Assembly: GCF_015477805.1 (NCBI RefSeq)
Contig: NZ_JADLQL010000003.1
Coordinates: forward strand, 620,001-684,000
Direction: 5' to 3'
DNA: 64,000 bases
Source: Nocardia flavorosea
GTDB taxonomy: Bacteria > Actinomycetota > Actinomycetes > Mycobacteriales > Mycobacteriaceae
A program made the position numbers and the translations under genes. Shown here piece by piece: positions 9,776-18,750 of the stretch (positions are counted from its first letter, which is position 1; each line of letters begins with the position of its first letter). The notes under the pieces are model-generated. The model saw nothing but the letters and a program-made list of their open reading frames with translations, did not search any database and had not been told where the DNA came from.

Positions 9776-10510
9776 GTGCAATTCATTACCGAACAGCGCC
9801 TCGCCGACGATATCCGCGAACGCGTATTCACCCTCGGCGAGATTCCCGGCATCCTGTGGACGCCGACAGCGGTGTCCACACCGACGCCCCTGATCCTGCT
9901 CGGCCATCCTCCGCTCGGCCTGCAGAAGATGTATCCGCGGCTGCTGGCCAGGGCGCGGCAGGCCGCGGCGGAGGGCTACGCCGCGGCCACCATCGAGCTC
10001 CCCGGCGGCGGTGACCGGCCCGGCTCCGCTGTCACCGATCAGGCCCGCGCCGACCTGCACCGGGCGTTGCAGACCGGCGGGCCGGTCACCGGCGATATCG
10101 TCGACCGGCTCATTCTCCCGCTGGTCGACCAGGCGGTCCCGGAATGGCGGGCCGCCCTGGACGCCCTCCTCGCGCTGCCCGAGATCGGCGGCCCGGTCGG
10201 CTATTCGGGCGGGGTGATCTCCATCGGCACCCGGCTGGCGGCAGTCGAGCCGCGCATCGCGGCCGCCGTCATGTACGCCGGTAGTTTCGTGCCCAGCGCC
10301 ATACTCGCCGAGGCCCGGCAGGTGACCGTTCCGCTACACGTCCTGCTGCAATGGGACGACGAAGGAAACGACCGGCAGATGGCCCTGGACTTGTTCGACG
10401 CCTTCGGCTCCGCGGAGAAGACACTGCACGCCAACATGGGCGGACACACCGGCGTTCCGCCGTACGCGGGGGAAGAGGCGAACCGGTTCTTCGCCCGGCA
10501 CCTGAGGTGA
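9776..10510 (+). CDS. Alpha/beta hydrolase, dienelactone-hydrolase type
   Basis: 244 residues with an alpha/beta-hydrolase layout: nucleophile elbow GYSGG with Ser144, a later acidic segment QWDDEG near 194-199 and a catalytic-type histidine in GGHTG near 222-226. The arrangement is that of dienelactone-hydrolase-like carboxylesterases. The substrate is unknown. GTG at 9776 is supported by GGAAGG upstream. It stands alone, with a bidirectional hairpin separating it from the convergent fadE23 gene. Confidence 0.8.
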   Translation: MQFITEQRLADDIRERVFTLGEIPGILWTPTAVSTPTPLILLGHPPLGLQKMYPRLLARARQAAAEGYAAATIELPGGGDRPGSAVTDQARADLHRALQTGGPVTGDIVDRLILPLVDQAVPEWRAALDALLALPEIGGPVGYSGGVISIGTRLAAVEPRIAAAVMYAGSFVPSAILAEARQVTVPLHVLLQWDDEGNDRQMALDLFDAFGSAEKTLHANMGGHTGVPPYAGEEANRFFARHLR

Positions 10511-10636
10511 GATCGAACGCATCCGGCACGCCAGGCGGTCGACGAGGTCGCCCACAGAGCGGAGCGTCGCGCCGGTGACGGCCGGCAAGCGGCCTGCGAG
10601 CTGATACGTGTTCGAGCGCTCTCACCGGCACACGAG

Positions 10637-10674
10637 AAACCGATCCGGGCCCCAACGGGGGCTCGGACCGGTTT
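10637..10674. terminator. Bidirectional terminator between convergent genes
   Basis: A 17-bp imperfect stem (two mismatches) runs from AAACCG at 10637 to CGGTTT ending at 10674 around a three-base loop, with short T-runs on each strand. It separates the rightward hydrolase from leftward fadE23. Confidence 0.75.
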
Positions 10675-10689
10675 ACGTGTCCGACCTGC

Positions 10690-11919
10690 TTACTTCAGTT
10701 CGGCGCTGGTCTTGTTCAGGACCCGGCGGGCGACGATGAGCTGCTGGATCTGCTGGGTGCCCTCGAAGATGTCCAGAATCTTCGAATCGCGGCCCCATTT
10801 CTCCAGCAGCAGGCGCTGCGAATAACCCACGGCACCGGCCAGTTCGACCGATTTCAGCGTGACATCGGTACCGGTACGGCCCGCTTTCGCTTTCGACATC
10901 GACGCCTGTAGCGAGTTGGGCTGCTTGTTGTCGGCCATCCAGGCCGCCCGCATGGCCAGCAGATAGGCGGATTCGTAGTCGGCCTCCATGCGCAGGAATT
11001 CGGCCGCCGCGGCGTGCTGGTTGTTCGGCGGGGTGTCGTAGGAGATCTCGATACCCGCCTCGGTGAGGATGGTGCGCAGTTCCTCGAGCGCGGCCCGGGT
11101 GACGCCGATCGCCATCGCCGCGACCATGGGGCGGGTGTTGTCGAAGGTCTGCATGACCCCCGCGAAACCCTTCTCCACGTTCACTTCCGGGCTGCCGAGG
11201 ATATTGTCCTTCGGGATCCGGCAGTCCTGCAGCAGCAGTACCGCGGTATCGGAAGCCTTGATACCGAGCTTGTGCTCCAGCCGGGCCACCGACAGTCCGG
11301 GGGCATCGCGCGGGACCACGAACGATTTGATGGCGGCGCGGCCGAGGCTGCGGTCCACCGAGGCCCACACCACGATATGGGTGGAGCGCTCACCGGCGGT
11401 TACGAAGATCTTCTCGCCGTTGAGCACCCATTCGTCGCCGTCGAGGACGGCGGTGGTGGTGACGGCGGCCGAATCGGAGCCGAAGCTCGGTTCGGTGATG
11501 GCCATGGAAGCCCATACCTTGCCGAACCGTTCCAGCTGCTCATCGGTGGCGACCGCGGCGATCGCGGCATTGCCCAATCCCTGATACGGGATCGACAGCA
11601 TCAGCCCCACATCACCCCAGGACGTTTCCAGAGCGTTGAGCAGGGCCGACATATTGCCGCCGTTGGCGTTGACGGGCATGGTCGCGGGGGCTGTGCCCGC
11701 GGCGGACTCGTCGGACCGGCCGCCGGCCGCGCCGCTGATCTTCTGGGTGCCGGAATCGCTGAGCCCGTCGACCATAGCGGCCATCGTGTCGAGCTCCACC
11801 GGGTACTCGTGTTCGGCGAGGTCGTATTTGCGCGAGATCGGCCGGAAGATCTGCGCGGCCACCTGATGCGCCTGGTTCGCGCTGGCCCGCAGCTTCTTCG
11901 GCAGTTCGAGATTGATCAT
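10690..11919 (-). CDS. fadE23: Acyl-CoA dehydrogenase, FadE23-like
   Basis: FAD-dependent acyl-CoA dehydrogenase of 409 residues. The N-terminus MINLELPKKL matches what I recall of M. tuberculosis FadE23. Family features include the flavin/substrate segment MAITEPSFGSDSAA and the C-terminal run LDIFEGTQQIQQLIVARR with the usual glutamate of the catalytic region. It is 42 bp downstream of fadE24, same strand. In M. tuberculosis the fadE24-fadE23 pair is known to be induced by isoniazid, and the two proteins probably work as a heteromer; the physiological acyl-CoA is not known. Confidence 0.88.
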   Translation of the reverse strand: MINLELPKKLRASANQAHQVAAQIFRPISRKYDLAEHEYPVELDTMAAMVDGLSDSGTQKISGAAGGRSDESAAGTAPATMPVNANGGNMSALLNALETSWGDVGLMLSIPYQGLGNAAIAAVATDEQLERFGKVWASMAITEPSFGSDSAAVTTTAVLDGDEWVLNGEKIFVTAGERSTHIVVWASVDRSLGRAAIKSFVVPRDAPGLSVARLEHKLGIKASDTAVLLLQDCRIPKDNILGSPEVNVEKGFAGVMQTFDNTRPMVAAMAIGVTRAALEELRTILTEAGIEISYDTPPNNQHAAAAEFLRMEADYESAYLLAMRAAWMADNKQPNSLQASMSKAKAGRTGTDVTLKSVELAGAVGYSQRLLLEKWGRDSKILDIFEGTQQIQQLIVARRVLNKTSAELK

Positions 11920-11961
11920 GGAAAGTCTCCTGAGAAGATATGAATCCGCAGCGGCCGGGAA

Positions 11962-13371
11962 CTACACCAACACGATTCCCTCGGCGACGCCGATACCGCG
12001 CAGGTCGCGATACCAGCGTTCGACCGGGTGCTCCTTGGTGAAACCGTGCCCACCGAGCAGTTGCACACCGTCGAGACCGAACCGCATACCCTTGTCGGTC
12101 GCCAGCTTCTTGGCCAGTGCTGCCTCGCGGGCGAAGGTCAGGCCCTGTTCGGCGCGGGCGGCGCCGCGCAGGGTCACCAGACGCAGGCCGTCGAGTTCGA
12201 TCGCGATATCGGCGACCATGAAGGCCACCGCCTGCCGGTGGCTGATCGGTTCGCCGAACGCCTCCCGCTCGTTGACGTAGGGGATCACGTAGTCGAGTAC
12301 TGCCTGGCCGGTGCCGGCGGCCAGCGACGCCCAGCCCAGGCGGGCCAGCTGCACCGCATCCCGGTAGTCGGCGGCGTGCTGTTTGGCATCGCCCTCGCCG
12401 AGAACGGCGTCGGCGCCGACGGCCACATTGTCCAGGATCAGCCGGCCGAGACCGGCCGCCCGCAGACCCATACTGGGGTCGGCTTCCACCGACAGTCCCT
12501 GGGCGTCGGATTCCACGATGAACAGCGCCGGACGGCCGTCGAGCTCCGCGCCGACCACGAACACCTCGGCGTCGGCGGCGGCCGGGACCAGGCTCTTCAC
12601 GCCGTTGAGCCGGTAACCGCCGGGGGAGCGTACGGCCTTGGTCCGGAGGGTGAACGGATCGAACAGGGCGCGCGGTTCGCTGATGACCACCGATGCCTGC
12701 GGCACGTTCTCCCCGGTGAAGGCGGGCAGGTAGGTCTGCTGCTGGGCGTCGGTGCCCCACTGGGACAGCGCGACGGCGACCCCGCTGGGCGCGAGCAGCG
12801 GCAGGGCCAGTCCCATATCCCCGTGCGCGAGCGCCTCGGCCACCATCGTGTTGGTGACGGCGCCGCGTTCGGTGGCCGCGCCCTCGAGTTCCTCGGGGAC
12901 ATTGATCAGGGTGATACCCAGTTCCGCCGCGCGACCCAATAGGTCTTCGGGTGCGGCGGCGGCCTCGTCGGCGTCGTGCGCGGCCGGGCGCAGGATCTCG
13001 GCCGCGAACTCACGCACCGTTTCGACGATCATCTGCTGTTCGTCGGTGGGCGTGAGATCGAAGTAGTCCTTGGTCTTCGCCTCGTTGTCCGGTAGCCGCT
13101 TGGGCGCGCCGCCACCGGCGACCTTGTTGAAGGCGCGGGTCGCGGCGCCGAGTGTCCGGAAACCGGTTTTTGTGCTCTCGTAGGTCACCCGGTCGATCGG
13201 TTTGCGCAGGTTGTATTTCTCGGCGAGCTCCGAGCCGGTGATCGTCGACATGACCCGCATGGCGGCGCCCATCCAATCCCGTTTGGGTTGGTGCAGGCCC
13301 ACCCCGTTCTCCTGGCGGACGCCGTTGTCCGGACGCCGCTTGGTAGCGCTGTCTCGAATGCTCATCATCAC
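11962..13371 (-). CDS. fadE24: Acyl-CoA dehydrogenase, FadE24-like
   Basis: 469 residues. The long N-terminal extension with GSELAEKYNLRKPIDR and KTGFRTLGAATRAF is characteristic of the FadE24 group. The dehydrogenase body follows, but the C-terminal segment LLGGHGFTKEHPVERWYRDL lacks the usual catalytic-glutamate context, as expected if FadE23 supplies the active site of a heteromer (inference). Starts are stacked: GTG at 13371, ATG at 13368 and 13365. The promoter region holds two phased palindromes at 13411-13447, so the pair is very likely under a dimeric, probably TetR-type, repressor. Confidence 0.88.
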   Translation of the reverse strand: MMMSIRDSATKRRPDNGVRQENGVGLHQPKRDWMGAAMRVMSTITGSELAEKYNLRKPIDRVTYESTKTGFRTLGAATRAFNKVAGGGAPKRLPDNEAKTKDYFDLTPTDEQQMIVETVREFAAEILRPAAHDADEAAAAPEDLLGRAAELGITLINVPEELEGAATERGAVTNTMVAEALAHGDMGLALPLLAPSGVAVALSQWGTDAQQQTYLPAFTGENVPQASVVISEPRALFDPFTLRTKAVRSPGGYRLNGVKSLVPAAADAEVFVVGAELDGRPALFIVESDAQGLSVEADPSMGLRAAGLGRLILDNVAVGADAVLGEGDAKQHAADYRDAVQLARLGWASLAAGTGQAVLDYVIPYVNEREAFGEPISHRQAVAFMVADIAIELDGLRLVTLRGAARAEQGLTFAREAALAKKLATDKGMRFGLDGVQLLGGHGFTKEHPVERWYRDLRGIGVAEGIVLV

Positions 13372-13410
13372 CTGTTTTCTCGCGCGGGGTGAGGGTCTGG
13401 CCCCAGCTAT

Positions 13411-13447
13411 CTTACTGCGGAGTAAGGCTATCTTACTGAAGAGTAAG
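13411..13447. promoter_or_regulatory. Tandem operator of the fadE24-fadE23 operon
   Basis: Two perfect 16-bp palindromes, CTTACTGCGGAGTAAG (13411-13426) and CTTACTGAAGAGTAAG (13432-13447), are spaced 21 bp apart, two helical turns. On the minus strand a TAAGAT box inside the array could serve as the -10 element for fadE24. The pattern TTACT-N4-AGTAA is typical of TetR-family sites. The cognate regulator is not adjacent. Confidence 0.85.
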
Positions 13448-13512
13448 AACGGCGTCGAGTGCGAGTCCTGTCCTGGTGAGCGGACGTACTCGGAGCGCCC
13501 GCCGACCTAAAA

Positions 13513-13549
13513 GCGGCACCGCCCGTCCGGTAGGGGCGGGCGGTGCCGC
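13513..13549 (-). terminator. Terminator of the prfB-ftsX operon
   Basis: A perfect 13-bp GC-rich stem (13513-13525 with 13537-13549, 11-base loop) followed on the minus strand by TTTTAGG. It lies 68 bp beyond the ftsX stop. Confidence 0.9.
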
Positions 13550-13617
13550 AAAGCGTCCGCGGATGGGCCGCGAAAGGCGCCGTGGTCGTCGGGAAAGGGG
13601 GGGACCGGCCGGTGCCG

Positions 13618-14523
13618 CTATTCGCGTACGTACCAGCGCAGGGTGGCGTACGCGGTGAGCCCGGCGAACACGACGCCGACCGGCACCACCATGAGGGCGG
13701 TGGTGAAAATATCGTCGAAGGTGATCGCCGGGAAGACGTTGCTCGCGAACAGATCGCCCAGCGCCCGGTCGATCACCAGCGGGCGGGCCGCGAACAGACC
13801 GGCCGTGGCGAGCACACCACCCGCCAGCGCGGCCACCACCGCCTCCAGCAGGAACGGCAACTGGGTGTACCAGCGGGTAGCGCCGACCAAACGCATGATG
13901 TGCACCTCGGTACGCCGGGTGAACGCCGCGATCTGCACCATGTTCGCGATCAGCAGCAGTGCCGCCACCGCTTGTAACAAGGCCATGCCGAACGCCGCGT
14001 TGCGCAACCCGTCGAACAGGCTCACCAGCCGGTCCACGATGTCCTTGTCGTTGCGCACCATGCCCACTCCGGGGCTCTCGGAGAACTGCTCGTAGATCGT
14101 CGGGTACAGCGCGGCATCGGTCATCTTGACCCGCAGCGATGCCGGTAATGGGGTTTCGCTCACGTACTCCGCCAGTTCCGGCTGATCTTTGAAGGTTTTC
14201 TCCTTGGCCTCGCGTACCGCGGCATCGCGATTGAGGTATTGCACAGTTTCCACGCCGTCGACGGATTTCAGATCGGCCATCAGCGTCCGGCACGGATCGT
14301 TCACGCAGTCCGGATCGTTCGCGGAGATGTCCTCGGTCAGATACAGCCGCACTTCGAGGCGGTCCAGGAAGTACTGCTCGGTCTTGTCGGCGATCCGGAT
14401 CGCCAGGATGCCGCCGCCCAGCATGGTCAGCGATACCGCGGTCGTCAGGATCATCGCCAGCGTCATGGTGACGTTGCGGCGCAGGCCCTCGGAGACCTCG
14501 CCGAACAGGAAATCCGCGCGCAT
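13618..14523 (-). CDS. ftsX: Cell-division protein FtsX
   Basis: Membrane partner of FtsE; the complex acts at the septum to activate peptidoglycan hydrolases. The 301 residues show the FtsX plan: short cytoplasmic N-terminus, one membrane helix at about 18-42, an extracytoplasmic domain to about 170, then three more helices. The extracytoplasmic domain has two cysteines, C73 and C78, that may form a disulfide. ATG at 14523 overlaps the ftsE stop by one base (TAATG), so translation is coupled. Confidence 0.95.
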   Translation of the reverse strand: MRADFLFGEVSEGLRRNVTMTLAMILTTAVSLTMLGGGILAIRIADKTEQYFLDRLEVRLYLTEDISANDPDCVNDPCRTLMADLKSVDGVETVQYLNRDAAVREAKEKTFKDQPELAEYVSETPLPASLRVKMTDAALYPTIYEQFSESPGVGMVRNDKDIVDRLVSLFDGLRNAAFGMALLQAVAALLLIANMVQIAAFTRRTEVHIMRLVGATRWYTQLPFLLEAVVAALAGGVLATAGLFAARPLVIDRALGDLFASNVFPAITFDDIFTTALMVVPVGVVFAGLTAYATLRWYVRE

Positions 14524-15212
14524 TACCGGCCCACCTCGTAACCGCCGGTCGCCTGATCGCGGACCAACCGGCCCTCGTAGAGTTCCACCACCCGCCGGCG
14601 CATACCGTCCACGATCAGGGGATCGTGGGTGGCCATGAGCACGGTGGTACCCATCCGGTTGATGTGCTCGAGCAGCAGCATGATCTCGTAACTCGTCTCG
14701 GGATCGAGGTTGCCGGTGGGCTCGTCGGCCAGCATCACCAGCGGGCGGTTCACGAAGGCACGCGCGATCGCGACCCGCTGCTGCTCGCCGCCGGACAGTT
14801 CGCTGGGCAGCCGGTCGGCTTTACCGCTCAGCCCCACCAACTCCAACACCTCGGGCACGGTCCGGTCGATGAACTGGCGGCGTTTACCGATCACCTCCAG
14901 CGCGAACGCCACATTCTGGGTGACAGTCCGCTGTTGCAGCAGCCGGAAGTCCTGGAACACGCAGCCCACCCGTTGCCGTAACCGCGGGACTCGCCGTCCG
15001 GGCAGCCGGTCCACCCGGAAATCCGCGACGTGGATCTCGCCTCCGGTCGGGATCTCCTCCTTGATGAGCATCCGCATGAAGGTCGATTTACCGGAACCGG
15101 AGGGGCCGATGAGGAAGACGAACTCACCCTTGTCGATATGGACGGTGACGTTCTCCAATGCGGCTCGCGTCGCGGTCGGATACGACTTGCTGACGTCGCG
15201 CAGGGTGATCAC
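14523..15212 (-). CDS. ftsE: Cell-division ATP-binding protein FtsE
   Basis: ABC-type ATPase of the FtsEX complex, 229 residues. Walker A GPSGSGKST at 36-44, signature LSGGEQQR at 139-146, Walker B VMLADEPTG at 159-167 and the switch histidine in ATHD follow in order. It is coupled to ftsX and lies 56 bp after the 53-residue membrane protein in a leftward operon headed by prfB. Confidence 0.96.
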   Translation of the reverse strand: MITLRDVSKSYPTATRAALENVTVHIDKGEFVFLIGPSGSGKSTFMRMLIKEEIPTGGEIHVADFRVDRLPGRRVPRLRQRVGCVFQDFRLLQQRTVTQNVAFALEVIGKRRQFIDRTVPEVLELVGLSGKADRLPSELSGGEQQRVAIARAFVNRPLVMLADEPTGNLDPETSYEIMLLLEHINRMGTTVLMATHDPLIVDGMRRRVVELYEGRLVRDQATGGYEVGR

Positions 15213-15268
15213 GAGGAGTCAGTGTAACCATTCGATAACGAACCCGTCGGCGGGCGGTGCCCGGGCCG

Positions 15269-15430
15269 CTACCGGCCGGGAACCACCAGCGCCGGAACCT
15301 GGGCCACCGGGGCAGCGGGGGCAGGGGCGGGTTTGTGCTGGGCGATATCGTCCGGCTTGACGAACAAGTACAGCACGAAGGTCGTGATCCAGCTCCCCGC
15401 CAGAACCAGCGTCGATCTACGCGCGCGCAT
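15269..15430 (-). CDS. 53-residue single-pass, proline-rich membrane protein
   Basis: A small gene between mscS-like and ftsE. ATG at 15430 has a strong ribosome-binding site (GGGAGG, seven bases upstream) and the frame ends with TAG at 15269. The peptide has a basic N-terminus (MRARRS), one hydrophobic helix at about 7-24, and a Pro/Ala-rich tail with PAPAPAAPVAQVPA. Its start overlaps the end of the mscS-like gene by 14 bases. In M. tuberculosis the same slot is occupied by Rv3103c, a proline-rich membrane protein, which supports a real gene. A link to FtsEX is inferred from position only. Confidence 0.75.
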   Translation of the reverse strand: MRARRSTLVLAGSWITTFVLYLFVKPDDIAQHKPAPAPAAPVAQVPALVVPGR

Positions 15431-16316
15431 TCAGACCCTCCCGGCGCATCGCCGCGGCCACCCGCACCCGCAACTCGCGGCTGACTTCGAACTGTTTGCC
15501 CGGCAGTGTCCGGGCCACCATCCGGATGTTCATCTGGTCCACGGTCAGATCCTCCACACCCATCACCGTCGGCTCGTCCAGCAGCAGCGGTTCGAGACGG
15601 GGATCGCGGTAGGCCTGCCCGCCCACCTCGTGCAGCACTTCGTTGATCCGCAGGATATCGGCGCTCGCCGCGACCGGAACATCGATCGCCGCCCGCGCCC
15701 AATCCTTGGACAGATTCGTCACTTTCACGATCTGCCCGTTAGGGACGGTGATCACCTCGCCGTCCGGGTTGCGCAATTTGGTGACCCGCAGCGTCACATC
15801 CTCCACCGTGCCCTCGGCCGGATCCGCGACACCGGTCACCGCGATCCGCACCACATCACCGAAACCGTATTGGCGTTCGGTGATGAGGAAGAACCCGGCC
15901 AGAATGTCCTGCACGATGCGCTGCGCACCGAAACCGAGTGCCGCACCCAGTACCGCGGCGGGTGCGACCAGCCCCGACATGGAGAACCCGAGCCGCTGCA
16001 GCACTTCCATGGCAACCAGCACGTAGGCGACGGTCAGCACCACCCAGGTCAGCACCTGGGCCAGCGCATGCCGGTGTTTGGCCTCCTCGGACCGTACGAG
16101 CGCATCCCCGCCACGGAAACCCGAATCGATGCGCTGGGTCACCCGGTCGCGCACATAGGTGGCGAAGCGGGCGAACAACATGGCCCCGAGGATCAGCAGG
16201 ACGATTTCGAGCCCCGACGAACGCAGCCAGCCCGTCACATCGGACGACAATGCCAGGGACAGGGCCAGGGTATCGGTCCCTTCCGCACGCATCAGACCAC
16301 CCGCTCCCGCATCCAC
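15417..16316 (-). CDS. MscS-family mechanosensitive channel
   Basis: A small-conductance mechanosensitive channel-like membrane protein, 299 residues. Three hydrophobic segments lead into the pore-lining helix with the family-type glycine/alanine packing LGAALGFGAQRIVQDILAG, then the soluble beta domain with GxxxGxVEDVTLRVT-like sequence and VPNGQIVKVTN. An alternative start is ATG at 16292. It lies 36 bp after prfB and corresponds by position to Rv3104c. It probably opens to release solutes on hypo-osmotic shock. Confidence 0.85.
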   Translation of the reverse strand: MDAGAGGLMRAEGTDTLALSLALSSDVTGWLRSSGLEIVLLILGAMLFARFATYVRDRVTQRIDSGFRGGDALVRSEEAKHRHALAQVLTWVVLTVAYVLVAMEVLQRLGFSMSGLVAPAAVLGAALGFGAQRIVQDILAGFFLITERQYGFGDVVRIAVTGVADPAEGTVEDVTLRVTKLRNPDGEVITVPNGQIVKVTNLSKDWARAAIDVPVAASADILRINEVLHEVGGQAYRDPRLEPLLLDEPTVMGVEDLTVDQMNIRMVARTLPGKQFEVSRELRVRVAAAMRREGLNARA

Positions 16317-16352
16317 TCCGGATCCCTTGCGCCGCCCCGGAATCGGGGCGCG

Positions 16353-17474
16353 CTAGCTCTCCTGGAGAACTGTACTCATCCGCCAGCGGATCCCGGATTC
16401 GATGAAACCGTCGATATCGCCGTCGAGCACCGCGGACGGGTTGTTCACTTCGTAGTTGGTGCGCAGATCCTTGACCATCTGATACGGATGCAGCACATAG
16501 GACCGCATCTGATTGCCCCAGGATGCGCCCTCGTTGGTCTTGAGCGCATCCATCTCGGCGCGCTCCTCCTGCCGTTTACGCTCCAGCAGTTTGGCCTGTA
16601 GCACTCGCATGGCCGAAACCTTGTTCTGCAGCTGCGATTTCTCGTTCTGGCAGGTCACCACGATCCCGGTGGGGATATGGGTGATCCGGACAGCCGAGTC
16701 GGTGGTGTTGACGCTCTGCCCGCCCGGGCCGGACGACCGGTACACATCCACCCGGATATCGGTTTCCGGGACGTCGATATGGTCGGTGGTCTCGACCACC
16801 GGCAGCACCTCGACCTCGGCGAAGGAGGTCTGGCGGCGGCCCTGGTTGTCGAAGGGGCTGATCCGCACCAGCCGGTGGGTGCCCATCTCCACCGAGAGGG
16901 TGCCGTAGGCGTACGGGGTCTTCACCACGAAGGTGGCGCTCTTGATCCCGGCTTCTTCGGCGTAGGAGGTGTCGTACACCTCCACGGAGTACTTGTGCCG
17001 GTCGGCCCAGCGGATATACATGCGCATCAGCATCTCGGCCCAGTCGGCCGCGTCCACGCCGCCGGCACCCGAGCGGATATTGACCAGCGCGTCCCGTTTG
17101 TCGTACTCGCCGGACAGCAGTGTCCGTACCTCGAGGGCTTCGACATCGGTGTGCAACGCGGCGCGTTCGCCATCGGCATCGGCCAAGGCACTCGTGCGCG
17201 CCTCGCCCTCTTCCTCCTCCGCCAGCTCGTAGAGCACGGGCAGATCTTCCAGACGCTGCCGCAACTCCTCGACCCGGCGCAGTTCACCCTGCGCGTGCGA
17301 CAGTTCACTGGTCACCCGCTGCGCGTGATCCTGGTCGTTCCACAACTCGGGATCGGCGGCCTGATGCTCCAGCTCGTCGATACGACGGCGCAGCTCCTCG
17401 ATATCGAGGACCGACTCCACGGTCTTCAGGGTCGCGTCGAGTTCGGCGAGGTCGGCGGTAACGTCAGGATGCAC
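16353..17474 (-). CDS. prfB: Peptide chain release factor 2
   Basis: Recognises UGA and UAA stop codons and triggers peptide release. The stop-recognition tripeptide SPF is at about 206-208 and the hydrolysis motif GGQ at 251-253 in SSGPGGQSVNTTDSAVR. The gene is a single frame; no internal UGA or programmed frameshift is needed. GTG at 17474 (giving MHPDVTADLAELD) is preferred over the in-frame TTG at 17483, as related proteins begin similarly. It heads the operon with the mscS-like gene and ftsEX. Confidence 0.94.
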   Translation of the reverse strand: MHPDVTADLAELDATLKTVESVLDIEELRRRIDELEHQAADPELWNDQDHAQRVTSELSHAQGELRRVEELRQRLEDLPVLYELAEEEEGEARTSALADADGERAALHTDVEALEVRTLLSGEYDKRDALVNIRSGAGGVDAADWAEMLMRMYIRWADRHKYSVEVYDTSYAEEAGIKSATFVVKTPYAYGTLSVEMGTHRLVRISPFDNQGRRQTSFAEVEVLPVVETTDHIDVPETDIRVDVYRSSGPGGQSVNTTDSAVRITHIPTGIVVTCQNEKSQLQNKVSAMRVLQAKLLERKRQEERAEMDALKTNEGASWGNQMRSYVLHPYQMVKDLRTNYEVNNPSAVLDGDIDGFIESGIRWRMSTVLQES

Positions 17475-17753
17475 GGTGTTCAAGGCTACTAGCAGCGCCG
17501 GGTGCCGAACGATCAGCCCAGGGCGCAGGGCCCGGAGGGAGTCCGGAGCAGGAAGCGCAGAGCGCAGAGCGGGGAGGCCGGGCGGAAGAGCACGGGGCGG
17601 TTGCCGGGTGCGGGGAGCGCGTCCGGAGCACGGCTACGCCGGGCATATCGCGGAACGGCGCGGTGGAACCGGCGGGAGGTCACCGCGAGATCGGTGCCGA
17701 CGAGAATGCGACCTCGGTACGGCTTCGATGCGGGCCCGTGGCCTGCGCGGGCG

Positions 17754-18608
17754 TCAACCCGATACTGCTCGGAGGCCGCCGTGATGCCGGCCGGCGAGAT
17801 CGTCCAGGGCGTCGGCGGTTGCCTGGTCCGCCGGCAGTTGCACGATGATCTGCTGATCGTCGTCGGCGGACAGGGCCAGTGTTTCGTAGGCGAGGCGGAG
17901 CGGGCCGGCCTCCGGATGCTCCAGCCGCGCGATACCGGCGGGAGCGGGCAGGTTGGGAACCGTGGCCAGTCGTTCGGTGAAGACCGCCCCCGCGGCGACC
18001 GTCAGCTGGTCGGCCAGTGCCGCGATATGTGGGTCGGCGCGGAAAGGGCCCTGTTTGAGGATGGCGACGATATGGTCGGCCTGATGATCCCAATCCGGGT
18101 ATACCGTGCGGGCCCGGGGATCGGTGAAGACGAAACGGGCGAGATTGCTGCCGTGGTCGGTATCGAGCGCGCCGGTCGGTGCCATCAGTCGCCGATAGCC
18201 GGCCGTGCAGGCCAGTACCTCGGTCCGGCTGTCGACCACCGCCGCGGCGGCAGGTTCGAGCTGGTCGAGCAACGCCCGCACGGTAGGGCGGATATCCCGG
18301 ACCGGGGCGCCCGGGCCGGTGCAGCTGAACCCGGTATCGGCCTTGGTCAACCGGTACAGGTGGACCCGTTCGTTGGTGGACAGGCCGAGGGCGTCCGCCA
18401 GCGCGGACAGCACCTGCGGTGACGGATTGCGATCGCGTCCCTGTTCCAGCCGGGTGATGTACTCCACGCTCACCCCGGCCAGCGTCGCCAGCTCCGCCCG
18501 GCGCAATCCGGGGGTCCGGCGCCGCGGTCCGGTGGGCAGCCCGACCTGTGCGGGCCGGACGGCCTCGCGCCGGCTGCGCAGAAACAGCCCCATCTCGTTC
18601 TCGCTCAC
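17754..18608 (-). CDS. XRE-type transcriptional regulator with MmyB-like ligand domain
   Basis: 284 residues. An N-terminal helix-turn-helix (about 1-85) contains the family marker RRTPGLRRAELATLAGVS and LEQGRDRNPSPQVL. The remainder is the MmyB-like ligand-binding domain, which in this family is thought to bind a fatty-acid-like ligand. GTG start at 18608. It is divergent from a flavin reductase with 142 bp between the starts; regulators of this type usually control the facing oxidoreductase, so that is the probable target. Confidence 0.85.
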   Translation of the reverse strand: MSENEMGLFLRSRREAVRPAQVGLPTGPRRRTPGLRRAELATLAGVSVEYITRLEQGRDRNPSPQVLSALADALGLSTNERVHLYRLTKADTGFSCTGPGAPVRDIRPTVRALLDQLEPAAAAVVDSRTEVLACTAGYRRLMAPTGALDTDHGSNLARFVFTDPRARTVYPDWDHQADHIVAILKQGPFRADPHIAALADQLTVAAGAVFTERLATVPNLPAPAGIARLEHPEAGPLRLAYETLALSADDDQQIIVQLPADQATADALDDLAGRHHGGLRAVSG

Positions 18609-18750
18609 CTGATCACGGTATCCGCGTGGGGGCCGCCGAGGGTGTCCCTGTCACTACCACTCTTCGCGCGGTCTCCCTGCGGCTCCGGTGGCGCGGCAGA
18701 TTCGAGATCAGACGGCGGCCGCCGGGTCGCCCGACAGGATGGAGCACACC

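Noticed and set aside
16353..17483. Programmed frameshift in prfB
   Set aside because: The gene is one uninterrupted frame with no early in-frame TGA.
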